NCBI GenBank assembly: GCA_022578965.1
Contig: MU400527.1
Location: 434,001 to 498,000, forward strand
DNA: 64,000 bases
Direction of reading: 5' to 3'
DNA from: Xylaria sp. FL1777
Lineage: Eukaryota; Ascomycota; Sordariomycetes; Xylariales; Xylariaceae
Shown here: in pieces, positions 24,556 to 34,339 of the stretch
Layout: each line of letters begins with the position of its first letter
Numbering within the stretch: position 1 is the stretch's first letter
Program-made: the position numbers and the translations under genes
The notes under the pieces: generated by a model
Told to the model about the DNA's origin: nothing
What the model saw: only the letters and a program-made list of their open reading frames with translations
Databases searched by the model: none

Positions 24556-26556
24556 AATGCCGATCAATCTCGCCAGAGGGTGTATCAACACCGCTCTCGG
24601 CCACTCCTCAACCGTTTTGTCGCTAATGTTATTGATGTACCGCCATCAAAACCCTTCAGCCCGGAATTCCTCCGCATGATCTCCGGAACAACGAGTAACT
24701 CTCCTAGCGGCCAACATGAGCCAAACCAACTGGGATCGCAGTTGTTTGAGTCTCCAGTTCCCACGTTTCCCGCTCCTTTCCATCAACCTCTTATCTCTCC
24801 ACATGTGTCGATAGAGTCTCCGGTTCCCACGTTGCCTACTCCTTTCCGTCAACCTTTTGACTCTCCACAAGTGTCAATAGAGTCTCCAGTGGTTCCTATC
24901 CCTCGGTCTTCAGGTCAGTGTCTGCCTTGGGTACCCAGCACGAATGTTCAGAAAATCCCGGAAGCTCAAACCAACCGCGATTTCTCTCACGTCTCTAACC
25001 CAGTGCCATTCGTTGAGAAACCGGCGCCCTTCCGTGGGATCGGCGGTAAGAGGGTTACCTTCTGTATGGAGCATCAGATAATCGAGCCAGCGCAGAATCA
25101 AAGAGACGAAGCAATGGAGGATGTCATGGACGAAGCAATGGAAGAACTCAACAGCCTCTTAAAGGGGCTTGAGATTAAGTCCGAGCCCGACGATGAGCTA
25201 ATGGACGTTGACAGCCGGCGGCCTGCTTTGTCCTGGATAGTTGGTGAAGCTCCGTTTGCTCCATTGTACTTTCGGGCTCCCCATACTTCTGTCTCTTCAC
25301 CTGCACCCTACGTTCATGCTGACGACCTCCTGTCATTTGCCGAATTCTCTGCTGCACTTGCGGTAGCGACAATTGACATCCCTCAGATCTCTGCTTCTCT
25401 CCCTGTTACTGAATCGGCACCTCCGACGATATCTGTAACCCCAGCAGTTCCTGAGCCGGTGCCTCAGACTATGTTCCGAGCACCGATTGAGCCTGCTGCT
25501 CCTGTTCTTCCATTGCCCGCAGCTCCTATTCCTCAATTGTCTGCGCCTCTTCTCCCAGCACCTCCGGCTACACTCACAACTCCGATTGTGCCAGCGGCCA
25601 GTGCTGTAACATTCTCTCGGCCTGCTATCCCGGGTCTTTTTACAGAGCCTTCGGCTCCAGCTCCAGCTCCAGCTCCAGCTGTACCCATGGTCCCGACTAT
25701 TAGTCCGACCACCCCTTTTACTTTCTCTGCTCCATCTCTTCCTCCTCCTCCTCCTACGCAACCTCCAGTGGTATTTACGGGCCCGGCAACCCCTATGAGC
25801 TCTGCGTTCACTTTCTCTCTCCCATCTTCTCTTACTCTCGCCCCGCCACCTCCGACTAGCCCTCCATCCCAGGACGCTCCTAAACGAATTAGGATCAAGT
25901 TCACCGGCTATGTTCCACCTGCTCCTGAACTGACCGACGACGACGAGCTTGAGAGGCAGTTAATCGAAGAGTACAATGCTCTTCCGTCAAAATCTGAGAA
26001 GCAGTCTACCCTAGAGCCAGAGCCAAGGGAAAAGGAGGAAGAGACCCCGGTGTATGAAGGGTTAGACCCACAGACCGAACTTGACTTGTTTGGAGAGGAC
26101 CCTCGGAAGCAGTCCACATCTGAAGGAAAGCCGGCTGAGGGAGGACCGAGTGAAGGAGTAAGCTCAGCGCTCTTAGATCCACGATTGTTTGGAGTTTCGC
26201 TAAGCTCTGCACAGCCGTCCTCGTCACTATTCCCCGAACTCGACGAGGCTGAGATGGATCAGTACCTGGGCCTGTATGACCAACCGGCCCCAGCTCCGCC
26301 GGTACCTCAGAAGCGGCGTTCACTCTGGTCAAGATTGAAGAACCCTGACCAAGAGGAGATAGATGAGGATCTGCTCTTCGGAGCATGTGATCTTGACAAC
26401 CTAAGTTGACATGAGGCAGGTCCCTCAGTCACCGACCCCAACTACATGGGGATTGGACATGTACCGGGACCAGAACCCATCTATTCTGACGATCCGAAGG
26501 TCGCCAATGCCAAGCACCATGCGGACGTCAATCCTCGGGCTTCAAAGCGTCGAGGC
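24556..26556 (+). CDS. Pro/Ala-rich disordered segment in frame with upstream membrane protein; contains TGA
   Basis: From the TAG at 24553 the frame is open to TGA at 26407-26409, and then for another 48 protein-like codons (YMGIGHVPGPEPIYSDDP, ending ASKRRG) to TGA at about 26554-26556. The first in-frame ATG after the TAG is at about 24676, so an independent start is possible but not near. The protein has three 22-residue N-terminal repeats (ESPVPTFPAPF-type), an acidic helix (EDVMDEAMEELNSLLKGLE), a long Pro/Ala/Thr/Ser stretch with FTFSAPS and FTFSLPS units, a conserved-looking block (RIRIKFTGYVPPAPELTDDDEL), and an acidic C-terminus. The FTFS units faintly recall FG nucleoporins, but too few are present. 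It could be one gene with nonsense mutations, an unrecognised intron, or readthrough. Confidence 0.5.
24748..24901 (+). repeat. 66-bp tandem coding repeat (22 aa), 2.3 units
   Basis: GAGTCTCC begins units at 24748, 24814 and 24880, exactly 66 bp apart. Units encode ESPVPT[F/L]P[A/T]PF[H/R]QP..SP.VSI. The third unit is cut short after ESPV. Confidence 0.85.
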
Positions 26557-26682
26557 TGAGCGTTCATCTCCCCTCCCAACGGCCGCTGGCAACGGCCTGG
26601 GTTTTGACGCCTCTCCTCTCCTCTCCTCTCGACATACATCCTTGCTTCTCTCCGAACAACCCCGTCCTCGATCTCTCCATCA

Positions 26683-27164
26683 ATCTCTCAGAAACCACCC
26701 TCCTGGGTATTAGATTGCTCGTCCAGACATATCCGCCCTCTAGTTCTTCGTCGCGTTCCAGTTTTGACTCGGTCCCAGCGTGATTAGTAGCGCTTCTTGC
26801 GAAAGCTCACTGGGTGTCCGGGAATGGCTGGCCGGCAAGTTCTATGGCGTGATAGGACTTCTCACTTTTCCGCGTCTAAGGTTTCATCTTCCACGGGTGA
26901 TGAGTGCTATGTGCTCGTATCGATCTCTCATACACCACCCTCCGGGGTATTAGATTGCTCGTCCTGATATATCTCGTCCCTCTGGTTCTTCGTCGCGTTC
27001 TAGTTTTGACTCGGTCCTAGTGTGATTAGTAGCGCTTCTTGCGAAAGCTCACTGGGTGTCCGGGAATGGCTGGCCGGCAAGTTCTATGGCGTGATTGGAC
27101 TTCTCGCTTTTCTGCTTCTAAGATTTCGTCCCCCCGAGTGACGAGTACTATGTACCCGTCTACG
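26683..27164 (+). repeat. 240-bp imperfect tandem duplication
   Basis: Copy 1 (26683-26922) and copy 2 (26923-27164) are directly adjacent. Landmarks such as ATTAGATTGCTCGTCC (26709 and 26949) and GCGCTTCTTGCGAAAGCTCA recur 240-242 bp apart. Differences are mostly C/T and G/A transitions. Both copies keep the same minus-strand frame open over a shared block (SRHRTCRPAIPGHPVSFRKK) ending in the same stop. No family recognised; it may be a relic of a repeated element or gene. Confidence 0.85.
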
Positions 27165-27861
27165 ATTGTTATATGGAGAAATGTCTTGCTTGTGGCTCCT
27201 GCCTGTGCTATCATTCGACTGGCTATCCGCTTCAGCTCTATCTCGTCTGGTTCTGACCACGCCAGCTAACGAGTATAAACCACTACGTCAAAGCTCGTCC
27301 GGTTGCTTCACGCCTGTCTCCTCGCGTTCTACTGATTTTCGATTTCCTGTTTGAGTATTTGCGTTCCTTGTACGACTATCTGTATGCCTTTATGCGCATA
27401 CTGTCAGAGCTCCCTGTCAGAGTACCGCTCTCTTATCTCCTCGTGTCCAAACGGAGACACATCGAATATCCTGAGTACGCCCCTTAGCAGGCTTATCATG
27501 GGTGAGTCGTACAAAAAGTTGAATTTATCGTATTTCCAAGCTGACCACTGTGCCGCAGCCACTAATTGAAGATGGCTACTCTCCATTGGCGATACAAATT
27601 GAATATCTCGCGAATGATTGCATAGAATTCGCCATGTTAGTGCCCAGACTACTGTCTTTAAGACACTTTCCACTCTATCAGCACATTCCACTCGTTGAAG
27701 CAGGTAAGGGTGTCCCTGTGTGACCCCATGATTTCAAGTATGCTTACCTAGGTATTCAAGGGAACACGATATAATCCCATCAATCAGTCCTGTCCAATCG
27801 ATCCAATGGAATTCGAAGAGATGACACAAGATTGGATAATTTGTACGGAACAAACATCAAA
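27165..27861. other. spacer after the tandem duplication
   Basis: Open frames are short and switch frames. A plus-strand open frame begins at ATG 27806 and runs into the next entry. No recognisable domain. Confidence 0.45.
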
Positions 27862-28181
27862 ATGGCTGACTCACCGACTCCTGATGCCTCTCTGCGCGGG
27901 CAGCTACACCAACCGCCCAATCCCAACCAGCCACATCACTCCAAGCCGTAGCACGAGCTCTGGGCTAGATCGAAGCTTACTAACCCGACTGACGAGGCCA
28001 GAAGAATATAAAGCAAGCGCCCCGCCGAGAAGAACCAAAAAAAAATCAAACTTCAACTCCAGCTCCCCAAACCAAAGTAAGACGAAGAAAGATGAAGCTA
28101 ATCCTCACTAACCACTATAGTCCACCGAACATCCAGATCGCCCTGAGGCACATCACATAGACCACCACCACAAACGATAGC
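27862..28181 (+). CDS. possible small spliced gene, structure uncertain
   Basis: The best evidence is an intron: GTAAGACG at 28077 and CACTAACCACTATAG before 28121 form a textbook 44-bp fungal intron on the plus strand. The frame that stays open across it reads TPAPQTK then STEHPDRPEAHHIDHHHKR and stops near 28181. The start is unclear. ATG 27862 (MADSPTPDASLRGQLHQ) is attractive but its frame closes at TAG within 30 codons, and a second intron (donor about 27948, acceptor GGCCAG near 28000) would be needed; the phase of that join does not work cleanly. Alternatively ATG 27806 opens a frame that crosses the intron and stops soon after. No family recognised. Confidence 0.3.
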
Positions 28182-28744
28182 TATCACGCACCAGAGCGGT
28201 CAGAGGTACCGGGTCAGTGTTTGTGAGACGATGTTTCCGCGCCGCTGCCTCGCTCCCTCCCAAGGGGGGGAAAGCTGCTCTGGATTGCGAACCCAGAACA
28301 ACCTCAGACCGCAGTTTAGCTGCCTGTTTACGCGGCTCTCGAAAGTCGTATTGCACGCAGCGTTCCACCTAAGTCGCGCCGAAGGAGGCTGCGCCTGCGT
28401 GTCAATATTCCTCCCTGCTTGGGTGAGAATATAGAACAACCGCCGTATCATAGCAGACCTGGATTCGCACGCCGAAATGCTTGAGATTCGTCTCGCTCGG
28501 TCGTGCTGGAGTCCTGACTTGTTCCCTGTGTGGCCGATAGCTGGTGGTGGTCGCCTCTCATCATAAAGGGTGCGAGATGGATGTGAGGTGGACGAATGGT
28601 GGCAAGAGGGGGTTGGATTTGTCTTTTCATTATGGGGAGGGGAGACTCGGCTCGTTTCTTCTCGGTGGCGGGCAGTTGCTTGGGCCCTCGTAAGTCGGGT
28701 AACTTTGGATGGGCTGTGTTGACTGTGCTTCAGCCACTTCTTCG

Positions 28745-28908
28745 ATGGCCACCCTTACCATGAAGACTCGCATTCACCCATGCTACCCCGTAGGCACTCG
28801 TTTCGGCACCACACACAAGTGCTACCTGGGTAAGAGTTCATCACGTCCGTCTCTGCCCATGATCAGTCGTCGCTAACTAAGATTCTTATAGTAGGACCTG
28901 CTTGGTAA
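28745..28908 (+). CDS. putative 33-aa spliced peptide ORF
   Basis: ATG 28745 opens a frame (MATLTMKTRIHPCYPVGTRF...) that meets GTAAGAGT at 28830. It resumes after CGCTAACTAAGATTCTTATAG at 28892 and stops at TAA 28906-28908. Exons 28745-28829 and 28892-28908 encode 33 aa. The 62-bp intron has good donor, branch and acceptor, so a spliced plus-strand transcript is likely; whether the peptide is made is unknown. No homologue comes to mind. Confidence 0.35.
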
Positions 28909-29226
28909 TGCTATCTCAAGAGCCCGTGTCAGGAGCCGGGGTCGCAGGAGGTTAGAAGCAGGTCAATTGTGGGGAGACAGTCTAATACTTTCTACATAAA
29001 GCTGGGTTCCCTTCCAATACTTGCTGAGGGAACTCAGGAATCAATAATATTGAGCCCTTACCCATAACTACGACCTAGCAGCTACCCTCTAGTAACCCAA
29101 CTTCACTCTAGAGACAAACACCTCTGATAGCCCGCGACATATCCACTCAGCCCGCACACACAGATTGTAGGTGAGTGCACATCTATACTCTTGCTATCTG
29201 TTCATTCATTGCTGACTCGCTTTAAA

Positions 29227-29253
29227 CAGAAGTGGCAGAAGTGGCAGAAGTGG
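29227..29253 (+). repeat. 9-bp tandem repeat x3
   Basis: CAGAAGTGG repeats three times perfectly, directly after a splice-acceptor-like TTTAAACAG. If translated it gives a Gln-Lys-Trp repeat. Confidence 0.85.
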
Positions 29254-29769
29254 CAACAGGCTCCGCCTATGTCTATTCCCGAGCAAGCAAAAGAACACTC
29301 TACCACTGTCACCGGGAATAAACGAGGAAGGCAGGAAGGCGGGATGCTAGGTTCTGTAACTCAGGTGCTTATCAGCTTTGTCTGAGCTTGATAATTGGGG
29401 GAGGGCTACTTCTTACAACTTCGAGACCTACCAGACTGCAACACAAGCAAACAGAGGAGCGAAATTTGGTTGGGTAGGGTAGGGCGAAGAGCTCGATGTC
29501 CTAATAGGCTTTCTGGAAGTCGATTATATCTACATGTTATATGAGTAGACGAATGAATGAATGAGTTGGTCAGCAGTTGCACGGATTGAAATATCAATGG
29601 ATATGATGCTCTAATTCTTTGTCTTCTATGTTGTGTGATATACATACAGATGTAAAATTTACACACATCAAACCTGAATCCGTGATCCCTTAAAGGTAGG
29701 ATTGTAGGTCGACGCTATATATCCAAAATACTTCTAATGCTGCGAGTTAGACAAGGCCACTACCTATCT

Positions 29770-31372
29770 TTACCTCGGCTTAATCTTAGTCCAACCGTTG
29801 GTGCTCTTCTCTCCCTTATCACGATCCTTGCCACTGGGGACTGGACTAACAATAGCTGGAAGGTTGTCGCCATTTCCGCCACTTTTGACCGTGTTAACGC
29901 TCATGTAGCTCTCGAAGCCGAACCGGGCCCCCCGCCCGCCGATTTTGGGGTTTGGTCGAGCGCCGCCAACCAAAACTCCATCATCGCCATCATCTAGGGC
30001 CCAAGCGTCATCTTCGAGGACTTCCCATTCAGGAATAGGGTTCTCGTGGTTGAGTTTGGATTTTAGTTTGTCCATGAGTTTAATTGGATTTGGTAGCTTA
30101 AAGTTGCGCGTTAGATCGTTCCCAGTAGCGCTGCCCAGGAACGTGTGCCCGCTGCCATGGGAATATAGCCCCATACGAGGCGCGGCTTTACCGAGTTCGG
30201 TGGGTTCATTGCCCTCATTAACCACAACTTGATTCCCAACGTTGTCGGCTATCTGCTGTGGATTGCGCTGGAGAGATGAGTTGATGAGGAGGTTATACAT
30301 GTTTCGGCCAATACCTGCAAACGTGTCAAAATGGCTGTTATTATCACCCACTGGAACACCTTGCGTCCGGCACAGCCAAACAATATCGTAAGCGAGGAGA
30401 CAAACAGCTTCAAGGAAAGCATTATAAGTTGCTGAATCTTCCTTGGCAAGCGCTGTAAGGGGCTTCTCGATGAACAGTGGCCTCGGGAAAGGAACGTTCG
30501 CGAACTGTCGATCACGCGGATCTGGAGGTATGGGTGATGAGCCGGGGAAAGCTACTTCACCGTGTTGATATGAAGAGCTTAGAGAAAATATGGTAGGCCG
30601 GGGATAATCGTTATGGGGTAATGTAATCTCTGCCGGAAGACGAATCGATAGATAATGAGAAGTCAGGAATAGTAGATGAGTGATGTGACTTAGGGACGCT
30701 GATATAAGCTCTGGCTGAACATCTGCTAGATAGTTAGCTTGTGTAGGAGATGAAGGGCGATGCCATACTGTTCATGTTCTGTAGATCGATAATATCGATC
30801 CCTCCAATCTTGTACTCAAATCGCACTGGATTCCCGCGCCGAACACGTTGCAGCCTATAGAGCTTGGCCACTTCCATGCAGAGGGCAGCCTTGTACTGGG
30901 TCATAGCCTCGTACTCTCTATCCCAGGTGTATTTTCTCATCTTGATGGCCTTTCTGGTTTGGTCTATCTCCCTGTTCCGGCGAGCAGACACGCCCTGAGA
31001 CTTCGAAGCGAGACTAGATTTTCTTTCTGCGATTGAGGCTCGCCTGTCTTCGATCTCTTTCTTGGCCGCAGCAACTTCGTCCCGCAGTCTGTCGGCAGAT
31101 GCAATGATGCGCTCGGTCCTTTCTCTTATCGTGTACTCCTCTGAAGCGTAGCTCTCGATGTAGGCCCGCGATGGCCGATTCGGCGCAGGAGACGTAGAGC
31201 TGGCATCGCTATCGGACAAGACCTTGTTGACCCGGGATTCAATCGCTTCCGCTTCCATGAGGATCTTAGCATTTGCGATGCGTCCTTCGTATAGTTCATT
31301 TCTAGCATCGACAACACAGAGAAAGGGCAGGCGCTTCGGGTGGTGCGCTCGTTCGCAAATGTCGCAGTTCAT
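29770..31372 (-). CDS. ATG14: autophagy protein Atg14 (Barkor/UVRAG-type), PI3K complex I
   Basis: Exons 31372-30769 and 30725-29770 give 519 aa. The intron is only 43 bp (donor GTATGG, CTAAC branch site, acceptor ATCTAG), but phase is preserved and it joins two parts of one family. Atg14 targets the Vps34-Vps15-Atg6 lipid kinase to the autophagosome assembly site. The N-terminus has the zinc-ribbon-like CDICERAHHPKRLPFLC followed by LYEGRIANAKIL, then a coiled coil (about 100-190) expected to pair with Atg6. After it come GGIDIIDLQ, LSHITHLLFLTSHYLSIRLPAEI and the AYDIVWLCRTQG block typical of the family. The C-terminus is low-complexity with a WEVLEDDAWALDDGDDG patch and no clear BATS domain. 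The ATG chosen begins the Cys motif; in-frame residues upstream look untranslated. ATG6, its partner, lies at 46.8-48.4 kb. Confidence 0.9.
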
Positions 31373-32157
31373 GGTGGGCAGTCGATACACAGTCGCCAGG
31401 CAGCGATGTCGGCTGAAAGACAGAAACAAAGAATGGATGACCAATCTATAAGGGAGGGCAGCCCGCTTCCTTGACGACAGAGTGCGGCGAGTGCTGAGAG
31501 AGAATAGTAAGCTGCATAGCTACTGACGACCGGATAGGGCACTTGTGACAGGTATCGGCCTGGGGCTTTGTTGAACAATGAAATTGTACGGCACGAGGCG
31601 CGAAGCACGAGGGTATAAGGTGGAATTGTTCGAGATGCGATGAGAAAGAGAGCGAAGTCACAGGCAGACAGACAGGGTTTCGTCTTGTGACGTTAGAATG
31701 TGGGTTCCTTGCCTACGAAGCTAGTGAACATGCAGTCTAGCGCCGTCCCGGGATCGTGTACCTAAGACTAGACTAAGTACTGTACTACCTACATGTAGGT
31801 TAGCGCGCTTCCAAGAAGACTTCGGCTTCATCCGCCTGAAGTTTTAACCCGTCGGGTCACTTTTGGGCTGCTACAGTACCTAAGGTATGCTACACTACTT
31901 AGTATTTTCCGTTCTATTAGGTATACTTGCTCTGTACTACTCTGTACTGGCCGCAGTATCTTTATTAACTTTGTCTGGGTCTCCCATTTCATTAGTCAAT
32001 TCATTCCTAAGGTTCAAGTTGAATTGTTTTGCCGTCGAGGATCACATTAGTATAAAGCTACCTAGGTACCTACACCACTACGTTCTATCCTAGGGGACTA
32101 TATATCTAAGGCATCCAGCTCATCTCATTAACACTCAAACAATTAAAATTTCCTGGA
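31373..32157. promoter_or_regulatory. divergent promoter region of ATG14 and a conserved unknown
   Basis: The 785 bp separate two divergent start codons. The region includes TACCTACATGTAGGTTAGC near 31786 and CTACCTAGGTACCTACACC near 32058, members of the spacer word family. I cannot name a factor site. Confidence 0.45.
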
Positions 32158-32949
32158 ATGGCTACGACACCTAGATCTTCATCCCCCGCCCAAATGCCTC
32201 ACACTCCAGAACGTGCTGTGATAGACCAATCCATGATGGTCGAGCCACCTAGCCAGATGGAACAAACCGCACTGACGCCTCAAGACACCACTGTCAGATT
32301 GAACCACCAGACGGCATTAGACTCGTCCCCTCACACTCAGGTTCTGAGAAGCGAGGAACCTGTGAATGGAGGACAACCCAGAGGCTATCAGCAATACCAC
32401 CGTCGGGCCCAGACTCCCGAGACACAAAAGCGCCGAAGTGACAGATCTGAAATGACTAGCCCGGGCCATCTCGCGCCCTTCGACTGGGACGACTTCAAGG
32501 ATCGGTATGAAAAGGCTCTCCAGGAAGCCGACGATAAAGAGAGACAAATGCTGGAGGAGTTTGGGCAATTGGTTAAGGTGCGTACACCCATCTTTGCAGT
32601 GGCAGCTCACATTGTTGACTCTCCTGCCAGTACTTTAACGTCTGGGCTTCTGCATCATCAACCCATGATAACGAGAGAGCGGTGAAAAGGTCAGTTTGGG
32701 TTCCCTGTTATATTTGTATACTACCTTACGTCAAAGACTCCCTCTAACCAAGACGTCCTATAGGCTACAAACGCGTGAGCGATACGTCAGCCTCTCTGAA
32801 CAGTCACTATCCCAGAAGAAACAACACCGTAAGTCCGTCCCAATTGTGCCATGTGAGACAAATAGAAAGTTTGGCTTATTTTATCGTGATTAGTCGCGGA
32901 GGTTGTGAAAGCCTTTCAAAGCGCGTTGGCCCTCCTGAGCGCAACATGA
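32158..32949 (+). CDS. conserved fungal protein of unknown function (199 aa)
   Basis: Exons 32158-32577, 32631-32689, 32764-32828 and 32894-32949; donors GTGCGT, GTCAGT and GTAAGT; all phases agree. The first 110 residues are disordered and rich in Thr, Ser, Pro and Gln. From FDWDDFKDRYEKALQEADDKE onward the protein is a predicted two- or three-helix bundle: an acidic helix, YFNVWASASSTHDNERAVKRLQ, then EQSLSQKKQHLAEVVKAFQSALALL. I believe similar small proteins occur across filamentous ascomycetes but can name no function. No signal peptide or membrane segment. Confidence 0.8.
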
Positions 32950-33553
32950 ACGGTGGGGTAAGATAGTCCTGTGCTAAGCTGAGATGTTTCCCAGCCAATG
33001 CTCAGGGATCGAGCTGATTCTCCCGAACACTCGAATTTACACGCAAAATATATTCTCGTATCGCATGCGTTATGCAGAAAGGCTACTTATACGGCCGTGG
33101 TACGTCTGCGTTTACATTTCTGTTCAGTGCATCATATTTGATGGGGCCAGGTACGGTATTCAGCCCGGATTTTTGGGGGTATCTGGTGATGAAGATGAGA
33201 ACATGATTTACGATTGCTTATGACCTATGAAGCTGTGTGTATCTACATACGAATATATGTGACTTCTTAAACTTGTAATATTCTTCATTTGATTCACTTT
33301 TCGCTGTGAGAGTCTCATGTTACTAGGTAAGTACCTAAGGTATTTGAATCAGCTTCGTTGCAGGCTACTAGTATCCTGCAAGCTCTATAGAAATATGGGG
33401 TTACGCGTCGCGTTTGTGATATTCCCTGCCTTAGGTAGGTACCCACTGTACCAACTTCGGGTTGCCAGGCCATTGAAGCTTTCTTCATTGTACCTAGCCA
33501 GATTTTATTCCATACCATCCACCCTCCAATGCAAAGCGTTTGAAAACTATGTC
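32950..33553. other. intergenic, no gene seen
   Basis: Short spacer with TAGGTA words near 33325-33440. A frame upstream of ATG 33554 is open from 33317, but its composition does not look coding. Confidence 0.5.
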
Positions 33554-34339
33554 ATGTCCGCCTCGTATGCCTCGATATCATTCAAAGGGCCGGAAGTATC
33601 TCAGGTATGTTTATTTTTTATTTATTTATTTAATTTTTTTTTTTTAAAAAAAAACCTAAACCTTTTCTCGAGTCGTTTTCTAGCGTCGCTGACACTAACA
33701 GTTTCCAAGGCAGACATAGAATCGTTTCATGCGACGCACTTCTCCAACAATGCTATCAGCCTCTTCGAATCCCAGTTCCTGCGACCAGACCTGGTGCAAA
33801 ACGGCGATACCGACTATTATGAAGGAGAAGACGAAGATGATGGGCTGGGGTACTACCCTGATGGGGTAAAACGCACACTGACCGACGAACAAATCGCAAT
33901 TTTCCGTCACTCTGAACTGGAAGCACTACGTCGCGCCGAGAGAGAGGCATCGAAGCAGGAAACGCGCAACGCGGAGTCCACGATCGACCCTACTGGCGGA
34001 GACGCCGTGCATACGCCGATAGAAAATGGGAGTTCCCTTACAAACTCGGACGCCATGGATGATGATGATGCAGCCGAAGGTAGTGAGGACGGGGAGATCG
34101 AAACAGAGAAACCCGTCCTGACCAAAGCTGAGATAAGGCGTCAAAAGAAGTTGCGGTCTAGGGCAAAAAGAAAGGACACTCACAAGTTCCAGCCGGAGAA
34201 GAAGCCAGATCTGCGTAAGAGGACGTGGGATATCGTTGAAGCTGGTATGGACGGCTTGCATTACGATGATCTTGGCATGTCACAAGACCATGGCTCTGCG
34301 TCAACTTCGCAACGGAAACAGATTTCCTACGACGATTGA
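33554..34339 (+). CDS. conserved fungal protein, DUF3807-like
   Basis: Exons 33554-33604 and 33710-34339 give 226 aa; donor GTATGT, acceptor TTTCCAAG, phase 0. The 105-bp intron contains a long T-run followed by an A-run. After splicing the N-terminus reads SFKGPEVSQADIESFHATHF. It continues with an acidic YYEGEDEDDGLGYYPDGVKRTLTDEQIA block, an Arg/Glu helix (RHSELEALRRAEREASK), an acidic disordered stretch and a basic C-terminal third (KAEIRRQKKLRSRAKRK). The DGVKRTLTDEQIAIFRHSE block resembles what I remember of fungal DUF3807; function unknown. Basic patches would fit a nuclear or RNA-associated protein, which is inference. The start is the ATG nearest the conserved block; upstream ATGs in the same frame read as untranslated leader. 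Confidence 0.75.
   Translation: MSASYASISFKGPEVSQVCLFFIYLFNFFFLKKNLNLFSSRFLASLTLTVSKADIESFHATHFSNNAISLFESQFLRPDLVQNGDTDYYEGEDEDDGLGYYPDGVKRTLTDEQIAIFRHSELEALRRAEREASKQETRNAESTIDPTGGDAVHTPIENGSSLTNSDAMDDDDAAEGSEDGEIETEKPVLTKAEIRRQKKLRSRAKRKDTHKFQPEKKPDLRKRTWDIVEAGMDGLHYDDLGMSQDHGSASTSQRKQISYDD

Larger units (their letters stand above)
28182..29769. other. spacer with small ORFs and splice-like signals
   Basis: Apart from the small spliced ORF at 28745-28908, there is a second intron-like pair: GTGAGTGCAC at 29171 and TTTAAACAG at 29221-29229. It is followed by a (CAGAAGTGG)x3 repeat and a 38-codon ORF (starts MSIPEQAKEHSTTV). The region may encode a non-coding or short-peptide transcript. Antisense open frames at 28153-28451 show no domain. 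Confidence 0.4.

Noticed and set aside
25333..25904. Minus-strand Arg-rich and Gly-rich open frames
   Set aside because: Mirror translations of the Pro/Ala-rich plus-strand frame.
11595..26409. Idea that TAG is reassigned to an amino acid in this organism
   Set aside because: RPS11 and the glucose-6-phosphate epimerase both end at TAG exactly where their families end, so TAG is a normal stop here.
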